The notes under the pieces are model-generated. The model worked only from the letters and a program-made list of their open reading frames with translations. It made no database searches and was not told the DNA's origin. A stretch of DNA of 64,000 nucleotides from Actinoplanes oblitus (GTDB lineage Bacteria; Actinomycetota; Actinomycetes; Mycobacteriales; Micromonosporaceae): contig NZ_CP126980.1 in NCBI RefSeq assembly GCF_030252345.1, forward strand, positions 7,393,501-7,457,500, given 5' to 3'. Shown piece after piece: positions 44,475 through 53,305 of the stretch. Each line of letters begins with the position of its first letter. Positions within the stretch are counted from its first letter, which is position 1. Both the position numbers and the translations under genes were made by a program.

Positions 44475-45580
44475 GCGGCGCTCACCTCGGCATAGGCCGC
44501 CCGGACCGCTTCCACCACGGCTTTCTCGTCGGGCCAGGTCGCGGCCCGCACCGGACCGCGGGCGGCCAGGTCCGCGCGCCGCCGCGGATCGTTCAGGAGT
44601 TCGCGTACGGCCTGGTCCAGCGCGTCCAGGTCGCCGGGCGGGATCAGCACCGCCGCGTCGCCGACCAGCCCGGGCAGCCCGCCCACCGCCGTGGTGACCA
44701 GCGGAACGCCGGCTCGCAGTGCCTCCTGGGCGAACAGCTGCCGGGCCTCCCAGTCGCTGGTGACCACCGCGAGGTCGGCCCCGAGCAGCAGGTCGGGCAC
44801 GTCGCCCCGGTGCCCGAGCAGGTGGAACGGGGCGTGCTCGCGAGACGCCCGCTGCGCCAGGGACATGTAGCTGGGCCCGGAGCCGGCCACCACGACCACC
44901 GGAGCCGGGTCCAGATCACGCCGCCACCGCGCGGACGCGTCGACCAGCAGGTCGTAGTGCTTCTGCGGGTGCAGCCGGCCGACCGACAGGATCAGCGGCG
45001 TGTCGCCCTTGAGCCCGAACTCGGCGCGGACCGCCTTGCGGCTGCGTTTCGGGGCCCGCATCTCCGGGGCGGCGACCGGGCCGAGCCGGGCCTTCCGCGC
45101 GCCCAGCGCCACCGCCCGCTCCACCAGGTCCTCCGAGGCGCCCAGGTTGAGCGCGGCGTTGCGGGCCACGATCCGCTCGACGAGCGCACCGGCCTGGCCG
45201 CGCAGGCCCTTGGCGAGCACCGCGTTGTGCCAGGTGACGACGAGCGGCACCCCGGTGCGGGCGAGCGCCACCACGAACGCGGCTCGCAGCCCGTGCGCGT
45301 GGATCACCTGCGCGTCCCGGCCGGCGATGGCGCGGCGCAGCGCCCGGATCGCGCCGGAGTCCTGCGGGCCGGGGTCGGCCGGGATCTCCACCGGCGCGTA
45401 GTCGACGCCGGCGGCGGTGAACCCGTAGTGCCCGTCGTTGGCGGCCGGACCGCAGACCAGCACCCGGCAGCCGGCCGCGACCAGCCCGCGGGCCAGCGAG
45501 AGGACGTGCCCGCCGGTGCCGCCGGTGGCCGAGCCGAGCACCAGCACGACCGATCCGTGCCAACCGTCGTCGCTGCTCAC
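44471..45580 (-). CDS. GT4-family glycosyltransferase
   Basis: 369 residues. Two-domain GT-B fold: VLVLGSATGGTGGHVLSLA near the N-terminus, and in the C-terminal donor domain ILSVGRLHPQKHYDLLVDA, LLGHRGDVPDLL and EARQLFAQEALRAGVPLVTT, the GT4 E-x7-E-type segment. It transfers a sugar from a nucleotide donor to an unknown lipid or glycan acceptor in the cytoplasm. GTG 45580 is used. Downstream it is coupled to the polytopic membrane protein, and upstream lies a MurJ-like flippase. Confidence 0.9.
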   Translation of the reverse strand: MSSDDGWHGSVVLVLGSATGGTGGHVLSLARGLVAAGCRVLVCGPAANDGHYGFTAAGVDYAPVEIPADPGPQDSGAIRALRRAIAGRDAQVIHAHGLRAAFVVALARTGVPLVVTWHNAVLAKGLRGQAGALVERIVARNAALNLGASEDLVERAVALGARKARLGPVAAPEMRAPKRSRKAVRAEFGLKGDTPLILSVGRLHPQKHYDLLVDASARWRRDLDPAPVVVVAGSGPSYMSLAQRASREHAPFHLLGHRGDVPDLLLGADLAVVTSDWEARQLFAQEALRAGVPLVTTAVGGLPGLVGDAAVLIPPGDLDALDQAVRELLNDPRRRADLAARGPVRAATWPDEKAVVEAVRAAYAEVSAA

Positions 45581-45716
45581 GAGCGGTCTACCCCTCTCCG
45601 TGCGGACACCCGCGCCACATTCTCCACCGGCTGCCTGGAGCCCGGTGGCTTGCAGACATGGTGTCATCGCCCGACCGGCCGGGCCGCGACGCCCTCGACG
45701 ACAGTGACTCAGGCCG

Positions 45717-47369
45717 TCATCGCCGCAGCCGGCGCCGCAGCATCCCGGCCACCGGGCGCAGATCCCGCCGATCCAGCACGAACGCCACCGCCAGGAAGAC
45801 CACCAGCACCGTGATCCCGCCCAGCACGCCCGCCAGCAGGCTGCCCAGCACGCCGGACCGGAGCCCGTCCAGGCCGCGGACCACGCCCCAGCCGGCGAGC
45901 CCGGCCAGCCCGGCCGCCACCACCGCCGCGCCGGCCGCCCGGGGCAGGCCGGCCAGTGCCGCCGCCCCGGCATGCCGCCGCACCCCCACGATCAGCAGGA
46001 CGGCGAGCACCGTCATCCCGGCGGAGTTGGCCAGGCCCAGCCCGAGCAGCTGCCGGTCCGCGCCGGGCTGGGCGAACAGCAACGCGCCCAGCGCCGCCAC
46101 CGACCAGCCCACCGCCGTGGAGAACGCCGCCGAGGCGGTCGCGCCGCGGGCGTAGAGCGCCCGGGACAGGAGCGCGAACAGCGCGTATCCGAACAGGCCG
46201 GGCGCGAACCCGGCGATCCCGGAAGCCGCCGGCTCGGCGCCGATCAGCAGGGCGGCCGGCCGGGCCAGCGCGGCCAGCGCGGCGGCGCCGAGACCGGCCA
46301 GCAGCAGGACGGTCCGCGCGGTACCGGACAGCGCGGTGGCGAAGGCCGCCTCGTCGCCCTGCGCGGCGGCAGCCGACAGCCGGGGGTAGACCGCGGTCGC
46401 CAGCGGCACCGCGAGCACCGCCCAGGGCAGCAGGAACACGGTCTGCGCGGCGGTGTAGTCGGTGAGCGCCGCGCTCGCCGTCAGCAGCACCACCACCAGG
46501 GTCATCAGCTGCTGCGAGCCGACCGTGACCGCGCCCGCCCAGCCCAGCCGGACCGCCTGCCGGCCCTCGTCGCCGGGGAAGCGCAGCGCGGGCCGCAGCC
46601 GCAGGCCCAGCTTGCGCAGCGGGATCACCAGGCACAGCGAGAGCACCACCACACCGAGCGTGGTGCCGACCGACAGGATCAGCTCACCGGCGGTGCTCAG
46701 CCCGCCGATGTCGGACTTGGCGCCGTCGACCACCGCGTAGGACAGGTAGGCGCCCATCACGGTGACGCTGGACAGCAGCGGCGCGATCACCGGCCAGGCG
46801 AACCGGCGATGGGCCTGCAGCACCCCGGTGAGCACGATGCCGAGGCCGTAGAGCGGCAGCTGGGGCGCGAACACCCGCAGCATGCTCGCCGCCACCTGCT
46901 GATGGTCCGGCGGTACCCGGGGCAGCAGCCCGGCGATCGGGCCGGCCAGCAGCGCGACCAGGACCGCGATCGGGACCATCAGCGCCAGCACCCAGGTGAG
47001 CAGGGCGGAGGCGACGGCGTCCACCCGGCGCCGGTCGCCGGTGGCGACGTGCCCGGCCAGCAGCGGCACCACCAGGCTGGCCAGGGCGCCGCCGGCGACC
47101 AGCTCGAACACGATGTTCGGGATGGTGTTGGCGGCGTTGTAGATGTTGCCCAGGCTCTGGTTGCCGACGGTGTGCAGGAAGACGAAGGTACGGCCGAACC
47201 CGGCGATCCGCGCGACGACGGTCAGGATCGTGATCAGCGCGGCGGCGCCGGCCACCTTGGCAGCCGTTCCGGTCCCGGCCGGGCCCGCTGGATCGGCCGG
47301 AGACCCCGACCGGCTCGCTGGCTCGGCCGGCGTCGCGGACGCGGCGCCGGTGTCGTTCGCCGAGGTCAC
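45717..47369 (-). CDS. murJ: MurJ/MviN-family lipid flippase
   Basis: 550 residues. MATE-like fold with about 14 helices: RIAGFGRTFVFLHTVG, NIYNAANTIPNIVFELVAGG and LLAGHVATGDRRRV agree with the MurJ family, which moves lipid-linked precursors across the membrane. It has an N-terminal Ala/Pro/Ser-rich tail of about 35 residues. GTG 47369 overlaps the stop of the sugar-phosphate transferase gene (GTGA). Because it is linked to a WecA-like enzyme and a glycosyltransferase, it may flip a glycan intermediate other than lipid II; the symbol reflects family only. Confidence 0.88.
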   Translation of the reverse strand: MTSANDTGAASATPAEPASRSGSPADPAGPAGTGTAAKVAGAAALITILTVVARIAGFGRTFVFLHTVGNQSLGNIYNAANTIPNIVFELVAGGALASLVVPLLAGHVATGDRRRVDAVASALLTWVLALMVPIAVLVALLAGPIAGLLPRVPPDHQQVAASMLRVFAPQLPLYGLGIVLTGVLQAHRRFAWPVIAPLLSSVTVMGAYLSYAVVDGAKSDIGGLSTAGELILSVGTTLGVVVLSLCLVIPLRKLGLRLRPALRFPGDEGRQAVRLGWAGAVTVGSQQLMTLVVVLLTASAALTDYTAAQTVFLLPWAVLAVPLATAVYPRLSAAAAQGDEAAFATALSGTARTVLLLAGLGAAALAALARPAALLIGAEPAASGIAGFAPGLFGYALFALLSRALYARGATASAAFSTAVGWSVAALGALLFAQPGADRQLLGLGLANSAGMTVLAVLLIVGVRRHAGAAALAGLPRAAGAAVVAAGLAGLAGWGVVRGLDGLRSGVLGSLLAGVLGGITVLVVFLAVAFVLDRRDLRPVAGMLRRRLRR

Positions 47370-48193
47370 GCCGGCCGGCGGCCGAGCTCGTCGAGGCGCC
47401 GCAGCCACGGCGTGTCCTGGATGACCCTGGTGAAGCTGACCTTCTCGCTGGCCGCGGTGAGCGACGCGAGCGCGGCCAGCGCGGTGAGCCGGCCCAGCGT
47501 GCCGGTCCGGGCGGTGAACGCGACACCGAGCAGCGCGCCGAGGGCGTTGGCCCCGGAGTCGCCGAGCATGATCTCTTCGTTCAGGTCGGCCGGCAGCAGG
47601 GCGGCGCTCGCCCCGAGCGTTCCGGCGGCCATCGACGCGGTGCGTCCGGCCACGAGCGGCGCGCCCAGGACCATCCCCGCTTTCAACGCGCGGCCGGGAC
47701 GCAGGTCCAGCAGGTTCAGCAGGTTCGCCGTCCCGGCGATCACGCCGGCGCCGAGCAGCACGTCGGCGCCGCGGCCGAACCGGCCGGCCCGGCGGCTGCC
47801 GATCAGCGCCGAGGCGACCAGGCCTGCCGCGCCCACCCCGCCGATCTTGACGAGGCCGCTGGTGACCCGGCCCTCGCGGAGCGCGCCGAGGTGGCCGGCG
47901 AAGCCTTTCGCGGTCTTCTGCTCGGGGCGGTTGCCGACGATGTCGTCGTAGAGCCCGACCGCGCCACTGACCGCGCCGGCGGTGACCGCGGCGGCCGCGA
48001 GCCGTCCGGTGGGCGCCCCGGTGACCGCGCCGATCGTGGCGCCGGCGGCCAGCGCGGGGCCCCCGGCCAGGGTCACCGTGCGGCCGTGGAAGTTGGTCCG
48101 GCGTAGGTCGCCCGCGTGCGGGTCGCGGCGCACCCAGCCGAGCACGGCCCGGGCGACCAGCGCGCCGGTGCCGAGGGAGCGGAGGAAGGCCAT
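47366..48193 (-). CDS. MraY/WecA-like polyprenyl-phosphate sugar-phosphate transferase
   Basis: 275 residues, shorter than MraY (about 360). Membrane protein with the key family blocks: AVGLYDDIVGNRPEQKTAKG (Asp-Asp metal site and substrate lysine), NLLNLLDLRPGRALKAG (Asn-x-x-Asn-x-x-Asp) and EEIMLGDSGANALGALLG (Gly-Asp-Ser-Gly). It would attach a sugar-1-phosphate to undecaprenyl phosphate, the first step of a cell-envelope glycan. It is coupled to the MurJ-like gene by a 4-base overlap. It follows mctB by 16 bases on the same strand. Confidence 0.88.
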   Translation of the reverse strand: MAFLRSLGTGALVARAVLGWVRRDPHAGDLRRTNFHGRTVTLAGGPALAAGATIGAVTGAPTGRLAAAAVTAGAVSGAVGLYDDIVGNRPEQKTAKGFAGHLGALREGRVTSGLVKIGGVGAAGLVASALIGSRRAGRFGRGADVLLGAGVIAGTANLLNLLDLRPGRALKAGMVLGAPLVAGRTASMAAGTLGASAALLPADLNEEIMLGDSGANALGALLGVAFTARTGTLGRLTALAALASLTAASEKVSFTRVIQDTPWLRRLDELGRRPA

Positions 48194-48209
48194 GGCTGGA
48201 GAGTCTGCC

Positions 48210-49139
48210 TTACGGCGCCGCCGACGGCACCATCGAGGTGGCGCCGGCGCCCAGGCCGTACTGACCGACCCGGCCCAGCACCAGGCGCTCCCAGCTGGCC
48301 ATCGCGGTGGACACCTGGCCCTGCACCGTGCTCACGTTGTCCACCGTGGAGATCTGCTTGACCAGCGTGGGGTCGCTGCGCAGGTCGGAGATCAGGTTGT
48401 TGTCACCGGCGCTGTCCCCGCCCACCACCAGCGGCTTGTTCTTGTAGAACTGGTTGGCCATGGTGACCTTGTTCCGCGCCTTCTGGGTGGCGTCCTTGTC
48501 GGTGGCCGGCGCACCGGCGACCAGCACGATCGCCTCGGCGCCGCCGCTGGCCTTCTCGGCCACCGAGATGTAGCCGGGCTTGGCCAGCGCGGTCAGCACC
48601 GCCGTCACGTCGTCCGGGTTCACCACCGTGGCGCCCTGCTCCAGGGTGTGGGCGAGCAGCGCGCTGGCGGTCTCCACCCCGTCGCTGTTCGACGGGAGGC
48701 CGGCCGCCGAGATGGTCGGCTGCGACGACTGGTCGGCCAGGTCGAGCAGCTGGTTGGTGAAGTTCGGGTCGAAGAACTTGTCCTCGATCGTGACGTGCGC
48801 GGTGATCGTCGCACCGGCCACGCCCAGCATCTTGATCACGCCGTCGGCGGAGTCCTTGCCGCCGGGCAGCGCCACCACGGCGACCTTGCGGGTGGCCAGC
48901 TTGCCGGCCAGCACGTACGGCGCGGTCTCGGTGGCGAAGTCCTGGTTGCGGGTCAGCTCCTCCTTGTACTGGTTGACCTGGTCCCGCTTGACGTTGTTGT
49001 CCTTGTTCAGATTGGCCAGCTGCTCCTTGAGGTTCTCCGAGACCGGGCCGTTGAGCGCGGCGGTGCCGACCACCAGGCCGATCGCCAGCGCGAGGAAGAC
49101 CGCGGTGAGCGACACCACGTGGTACCTGAAGTTGATCAC
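48210..49139 (-). CDS. mctB: MctB/SteB-family envelope protein (copper transporter family)
   Basis: 309 residues from GTG 49139. One N-terminal membrane helix (YHVVSLTAVFLALAIGLVVG) is followed by a coiled-coil-like stretch (ENLKEQLANLNKDNNVKRDQ) and an extracellular domain of about 230 residues (VAVVALPGGKDSADGVIKML and later ADLGDN-like repeats). This matches M. tuberculosis MctB (copper export) and C. glutamicum SteB, which works with SteA in cell separation. It is 7 bases after steA, as in those organisms. A cytokinesis role seems more likely than copper transport. Confidence 0.9.
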   Translation of the reverse strand: MINFRYHVVSLTAVFLALAIGLVVGTAALNGPVSENLKEQLANLNKDNNVKRDQVNQYKEELTRNQDFATETAPYVLAGKLATRKVAVVALPGGKDSADGVIKMLGVAGATITAHVTIEDKFFDPNFTNQLLDLADQSSQPTISAAGLPSNSDGVETASALLAHTLEQGATVVNPDDVTAVLTALAKPGYISVAEKASGGAEAIVLVAGAPATDKDATQKARNKVTMANQFYKNKPLVVGGDSAGDNNLISDLRSDPTLVKQISTVDNVSTVQGQVSTAMASWERLVLGRVGQYGLGAGATSMVPSAAP

Positions 49140-49146
49140 GACGCCC

Positions 49147-50325
49147 TCAGAAAAGATTGCCGAGCTGGAAGACAAAATTGTCCCACCACTCGGACACCAC
49201 GGTCAGATAGGCCTTGCCCACCGTGGAGACCGCCACCGCGGCGGCCATCGCGGCGAGCGCCGAGAGAATCAGCAGCAGCAGCGCCGAGCCGGAGATGTTC
49301 TGCCGGTAGAGCCGGCTGACGCCCTTGGCGTCGACCAGCTTGCCGCCGACCTTGAGCCGGGTGAGGAACGTCGAGGCCATTCCGCCCCGGCCCTTGTCCA
49401 GGAACTCCACCAGGTTGGCGTGCGTGCCGACGGCCACGATCAGCGAGGCGCCCTTCTCGTCGGCGAGCAGCATCGCGAGGTCCTCGCTGGTGGCCGCGGC
49501 GGGGAAGGTGAGCGCGTCGACGCCCAGGTTGCTGACCCGCTCCAGGCCCGGCGCGCGACCGTCGGGGTACGCGTGCACGACCACCTCGGCGCCGCACCGC
49601 AGCACGTCGTCGGTGACCGAGTCCATGTCCCCGATGATCATGTCGGGGGTGTAGCCGTTCTCCACCAGGGCGTCGGCGCCGCCGTCGACCCCGATCAGGA
49701 CCGGCTTGTACTCCCGGATGTAGGGGCGGAGGACGTCGAGGTCCTCCTTGTAGTCGTAGCCGCGGACCACGATCAGCACGTGCCGGCCGGCGATCGAGGT
49801 CTGCACGTCCGGCACGCCGACGCCGTCGAGCAGCAGGTCGCGCTCCTGCTTGAGGTAGTCCATGGTGTTCGCGGCGAACGCCTCGAGCTGCACCGAGAGG
49901 CCCTCGCGGGCGTCGGCCATGGATTTCGCCACGCTCTCCGCGTCCTGCCGGGTGCCGGTGGCCACCGGGGTGCCGTCGACCAGCACCTGGTCACCCTCGA
50001 TGCTGACCGTCTGCCCCTCGCGCAGGCCGGAGAAGACCTCCTCGCCCAGGTTGTCGACGAGCACCACGCCGCCCTGGATCAGCACCTCGGGACCCAGGTT
50101 CGGATAGCGGCCGGAGATCGACGGCTTGGCGTTGAGCACCGCGGTGACGCCGGAGGCGACCAGCGAGTCGGCAGCGACCCGGTCCAGGTCGACGTGGTCG
50201 ATCACGGCGATCTCGCCGGGCCGCAGCCGGCCGGTCAGCCTCTTGGTGCGCCGGTCCAGCCGGGCCACCCCGGAAACCGGGCCCGGTTCGGTGGTGCGCA
50301 CACGGCGCAAGGTGGGAAGTCGCAT
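49147..50325 (-). CDS. steA: SteA-family cytokinesis protein
   Basis: 392 residues. The central part is the SteA/thiamin-pyrophosphokinase-like fold (GEIAVIDHVDLDRVAADSLV, PVLIGVDGGADALVENGYTP, DMIIGDMDSVTDDVL), and a membrane helix lies near the C-terminus (ALLLLILSALAAMAAAVAVS). In Corynebacterium SteA and SteB associate at the septum and control the cell-wall hydrolase RipA. ATG 50325 gives the length of the M. tuberculosis homologue; ATG 50370 would add 15 residues. Next gene upstream is recN. Confidence 0.9.
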   Translation of the reverse strand: MRLPTLRRVRTTEPGPVSGVARLDRRTKRLTGRLRPGEIAVIDHVDLDRVAADSLVASGVTAVLNAKPSISGRYPNLGPEVLIQGGVVLVDNLGEEVFSGLREGQTVSIEGDQVLVDGTPVATGTRQDAESVAKSMADAREGLSVQLEAFAANTMDYLKQERDLLLDGVGVPDVQTSIAGRHVLIVVRGYDYKEDLDVLRPYIREYKPVLIGVDGGADALVENGYTPDMIIGDMDSVTDDVLRCGAEVVVHAYPDGRAPGLERVSNLGVDALTFPAAATSEDLAMLLADEKGASLIVAVGTHANLVEFLDKGRGGMASTFLTRLKVGGKLVDAKGVSRLYRQNISGSALLLLILSALAAMAAAVAVSTVGKAYLTVVSEWWDNFVFQLGNLF

Positions 50326-50487
50326 CCCGGCCATCCTGACACGCCGCTTCACGCGGCCCCCGTTAGACATGCTCTAGCTCATCGACAAAACGGACTTTTC
50401 ATCCGCTCGTCCCTCGACCCGTCGTGCTGCGGCCATGCTTCTCCCGGCCTGTCCTCTTTCCGCCTCGCATTCCTCATCCGCCGTATC

Positions 50488-52245
50488 TCAACCGCGCTTC
50501 TCCCGGCCGGCCACGGCCAGCAATTCCTCCGCGTGGGCGATACCCAAGTCCGAATCCGGCAGGCCGGCCAGCATCCGGGAGAGCTCCCGGGCCCGCTCGG
50601 TCTCCTCCACGATCCGGACGCCGCTCGTGGTGATCGCGCCGCCGGTGTCTTTCGCCACCACGAGGTGCCGATCGGCGAACGCGGCGACCTGCGGCAGGTG
50701 CGTGACGACCAGCACCTGATGGGTACGCGCGAGCCGGGCCAGCCGCCGGCCGATCTCCACCGCCGCCGTGCCGCCGACACCGGAGTCCACCTCGTCGAAG
50801 ACCAGCGTGGGCGGGCCACCCGCCCCGGCGAAGACCACCTCGATGGCGAGCATCACCCGGGACAGCTCACCGCCGGAGGCGCCTTTCTGCAGGGGCAGCG
50901 ACGGGGCGCCCGGATGGGCCAGCAGCCGCAGCTCCACCTCGTCGGCACCGTCCGGCCCGGCACCCAGCTCGGCGCCGTCGACGGTCACCGCCGGCTCGTC
51001 CTTGGACGGGGCGTGGGTGAGCACCGCCACCTCGACCCGGGCGTGCGGCATCGCCAGCCCGGCCAGCTCCACGCTGACCGCCTCGGAGAACCGGGTCGCG
51101 GCCTCGCGCCGGGCCGCGGTCAGCCGCCCGGCCAGCTCGCCCACCGTGGCGGCCAGCCGCTGCCGCTCCCGGTCCAGCTCGTCGAGCAGCTCGTCGGAGG
51201 AGTCCAGCTCGCCGAGCCGGGATTTCGCGTTCTCCGCCCAGGCGATCACGCCGTCGATGTCGTCGGCGTACTTCCGGGTGAGGCCGCGCAGCGCGGCCCG
51301 CCGCTCGTAGATCGCCTCCAACCGGGCCGGATCGGCGTCCAGCTCGCTCAGGTAGGCCGAGAGCTCCGAGGAGACGTCACCGACCAGGGTGGCCGCCTCC
51401 TCGATCCGCAGCGCCAGGTCACCCAGCTTGGCATCCACTCCGGCCTGCCCCTCCAGGGTGCGCCGGGCGGTGCCGAGCAGGGTCGTCGCGTCCGGCGTCT
51501 CGTCGCTCGTCTCCACGCCACCGGCCAGCGCCTGCGCCGCGATGGCCGCGGCCACCCGCAACCCCTCGGCGTGCTCCAGCCGCTGCACCTCGGCGCGCAA
51601 CTCCTCGTCCTCGTTCGGCTGGGGGTCGACCCGGGTGATCTCGTCGAGGCCGAGCTTGAGCAGGTCGGCCTCCTGCGAGCGCTGACGCGCGTTGCGCCGG
51701 CGGTCGGCCAGGTCGTCGACCACCCGGCGCCACCGGGTGAACGCCTCGCGATAGCTGTCCAGAAGTTTCTCGTGCCCGGGGCCGGCGAACCGGTCCAGCG
51801 CGGAGCGCTGCTCACTGGGCCGCAGCAGGCGCAGCTGGTCGGACTGGCCGTGCACGGCCAGGACCTGCTCGCCCAGCTCGCTGAGCGTGGACACCGGCAT
51901 GCTGCGGCCGCCGACGTGCGCCCGGGACCGGCCCTCGGCGGTCACCGTGCGGCTGAGCAGCAGCGAACCGTCCTCGTCGGTCTCGCCGCCGGCGTCGGCG
52001 ATCCGGGTGCGGACCGCGTCACCGAGGGTGCCGTTGAGCCGCAGGCGCCCCTCGACCACCGCCCGGCCCGGGTCGGCCCGGACCCGGCCGGCGTCGGCCC
52101 GGCCACCGAAGAGAAGTCCGAGACCGGTCACGACCATCGTCTTCCCGGCACCGGTCTCACCGGTGATCACGTTCATCCCGCCCGACAGCCGCAGCGTCGT
52201 GTCGTCGATGACGCCGAGCCCGGTGATGCGCAGTTCCTCCAGCAC
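50488..52245 (-). CDS. recN: DNA repair protein RecN
   Basis: 585 residues from GTG 52245. SMC-like ATPase: N-terminal Walker A GGMNVITGETGAGKTMVV, a coiled-coil middle (WRRVVDDLADRRRNARQRSQ), the C-terminal signature LQKGASGGELSRVMLAIEVV and Walker B PTLVFDEVDSGVGG. RecN holds broken DNA ends together in double-strand-break repair. It is downstream of nadK and upstream of steA, the usual actinobacterial order. No clear SOS box was found in the 170-base spacer. Confidence 0.95.
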   Translation of the reverse strand: MLEELRITGLGVIDDTTLRLSGGMNVITGETGAGKTMVVTGLGLLFGGRADAGRVRADPGRAVVEGRLRLNGTLGDAVRTRIADAGGETDEDGSLLLSRTVTAEGRSRAHVGGRSMPVSTLSELGEQVLAVHGQSDQLRLLRPSEQRSALDRFAGPGHEKLLDSYREAFTRWRRVVDDLADRRRNARQRSQEADLLKLGLDEITRVDPQPNEDEELRAEVQRLEHAEGLRVAAAIAAQALAGGVETSDETPDATTLLGTARRTLEGQAGVDAKLGDLALRIEEAATLVGDVSSELSAYLSELDADPARLEAIYERRAALRGLTRKYADDIDGVIAWAENAKSRLGELDSSDELLDELDRERQRLAATVGELAGRLTAARREAATRFSEAVSVELAGLAMPHARVEVAVLTHAPSKDEPAVTVDGAELGAGPDGADEVELRLLAHPGAPSLPLQKGASGGELSRVMLAIEVVFAGAGGPPTLVFDEVDSGVGGTAAVEIGRRLARLARTHQVLVVTHLPQVAAFADRHLVVAKDTGGAITTSGVRIVEETERARELSRMLAGLPDSDLGIAHAEELLAVAGREKRG

Positions 52246-52417
52246 ACGGCAGAGGGTAGTGGGACCCCCCGACAAATGCCCAGCGCGGGTGTTTCTGATC
52301 AGCGTCAATCAGCGATACATCCGCGCGCCCCGGCTGACGGCCGCGCTGCTCACGGCCACATCCGCGCTGACGGCCGCCCAGCTGACCGCCGCGCCCGGCC
52401 GACACGGATCGCCGTGG

Positions 52418-53305
52418 TCAGCGCCGGTTGCCGCGCCAGCCGACCACCGGAAGCTCGAATTTCGCCACCAGGGTGTCGGTGAACGGCCGTGGGGCCAGCC
52501 GGACCAGCCGGACGGGGAGTTGTCCCCGCTCGACGGTCACCCTCGACCCCGGCGGCAGGTCCCAGGTGCGGCGTCCGTCACAGCAGAGCACCGCGAACGA
52601 GGTGTACGGATCCACCGTCAGCACGAACGTCGACGTCGGCGCGGTCACCAGCGGCTTGCTGAACAGCGCGTGCGCACTGATCGGCACCAGCAGCAGCGCC
52701 TCCACCTCCGGCCAGACCACCGGGCCGCCGGCCGAGAACGCGTACGCCGTGGAGCCGGTCGGTGTGGCGCACACCACACCGTCGCAGCCGTAGCGGGACA
52801 GCGGCCGGCCGTCCACGTCCACCATCAGCTCGAGCATCTGGGCCCGCTGGCCCTTCTCCACCGTCACCTCGTTGAGCGCCCAGGACTCGGCGATCAGGCG
52901 GCCGTCGTACTCCGCGCGCACTTCGAGGGTCAGCCGCTCGTCGACGGTGTACCCGCCCGCGACGATGTCCGCCACCACCTGGTCGATGTGCTCGACCTCG
53001 GCCTCCGCCAGGAAGCCGACCTTGCCCAGGTTGATGCCGAGCAGCGGCGCCTTCACTGGCCGGGCCAGCTCGGCGGCGCGCAGGAAGGTGCCGTCGCCGC
53101 CGAGGGCCAGCACGATCTCGGCGCCCTCGGCGGCCTCCGGGCCGTCGACCGCCTGTGCCTCGGGCGGCAGGTCCAGGTCGGCCACCTCGTCGGCGATCAC
53201 CCGCACCTCGAAGCCCGCCGCGATCAGGTCCAGCGCGACCGTCCGGGCGTGCTGCGTACTCTGCCGGCGCCCGGTGTGCGTCACCAGCAAAGCCGAGCGA
53301 GTCAT
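52418..53305 (-). CDS. nadK: NAD kinase
   Basis: 295 residues. It has the kinase motif IVLALGGDGTFLRAAELA, the GINLGKVGFLAEAE block, ALNEVTVEKG and the CDGVVCATPTGSTAYAFSAG segment of the ATP-NAD kinase family. It makes NADP from NAD and ATP or polyphosphate. Its ATG overlaps the stop of tlyA (ATGA). The 172 bases before recN contain repeated GCTGACGGCCGC-like motifs but no gene. Confidence 0.96.
   Translation of the reverse strand: MTRSALLVTHTGRRQSTQHARTVALDLIAAGFEVRVIADEVADLDLPPEAQAVDGPEAAEGAEIVLALGGDGTFLRAAELARPVKAPLLGINLGKVGFLAEAEVEHIDQVVADIVAGGYTVDERLTLEVRAEYDGRLIAESWALNEVTVEKGQRAQMLELMVDVDGRPLSRYGCDGVVCATPTGSTAYAFSAGGPVVWPEVEALLLVPISAHALFSKPLVTAPTSTFVLTVDPYTSFAVLCCDGRRTWDLPPGSRVTVERGQLPVRLVRLAPRPFTDTLVAKFELPVVGWRGNRR

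Noticed and set aside
48580..52482. A 1300-codon plus-strand open frame across mctB, steA and recN
   Set aside because: Shadow of GC-rich coding on the other strand; all three minus-strand genes have clear family motifs.
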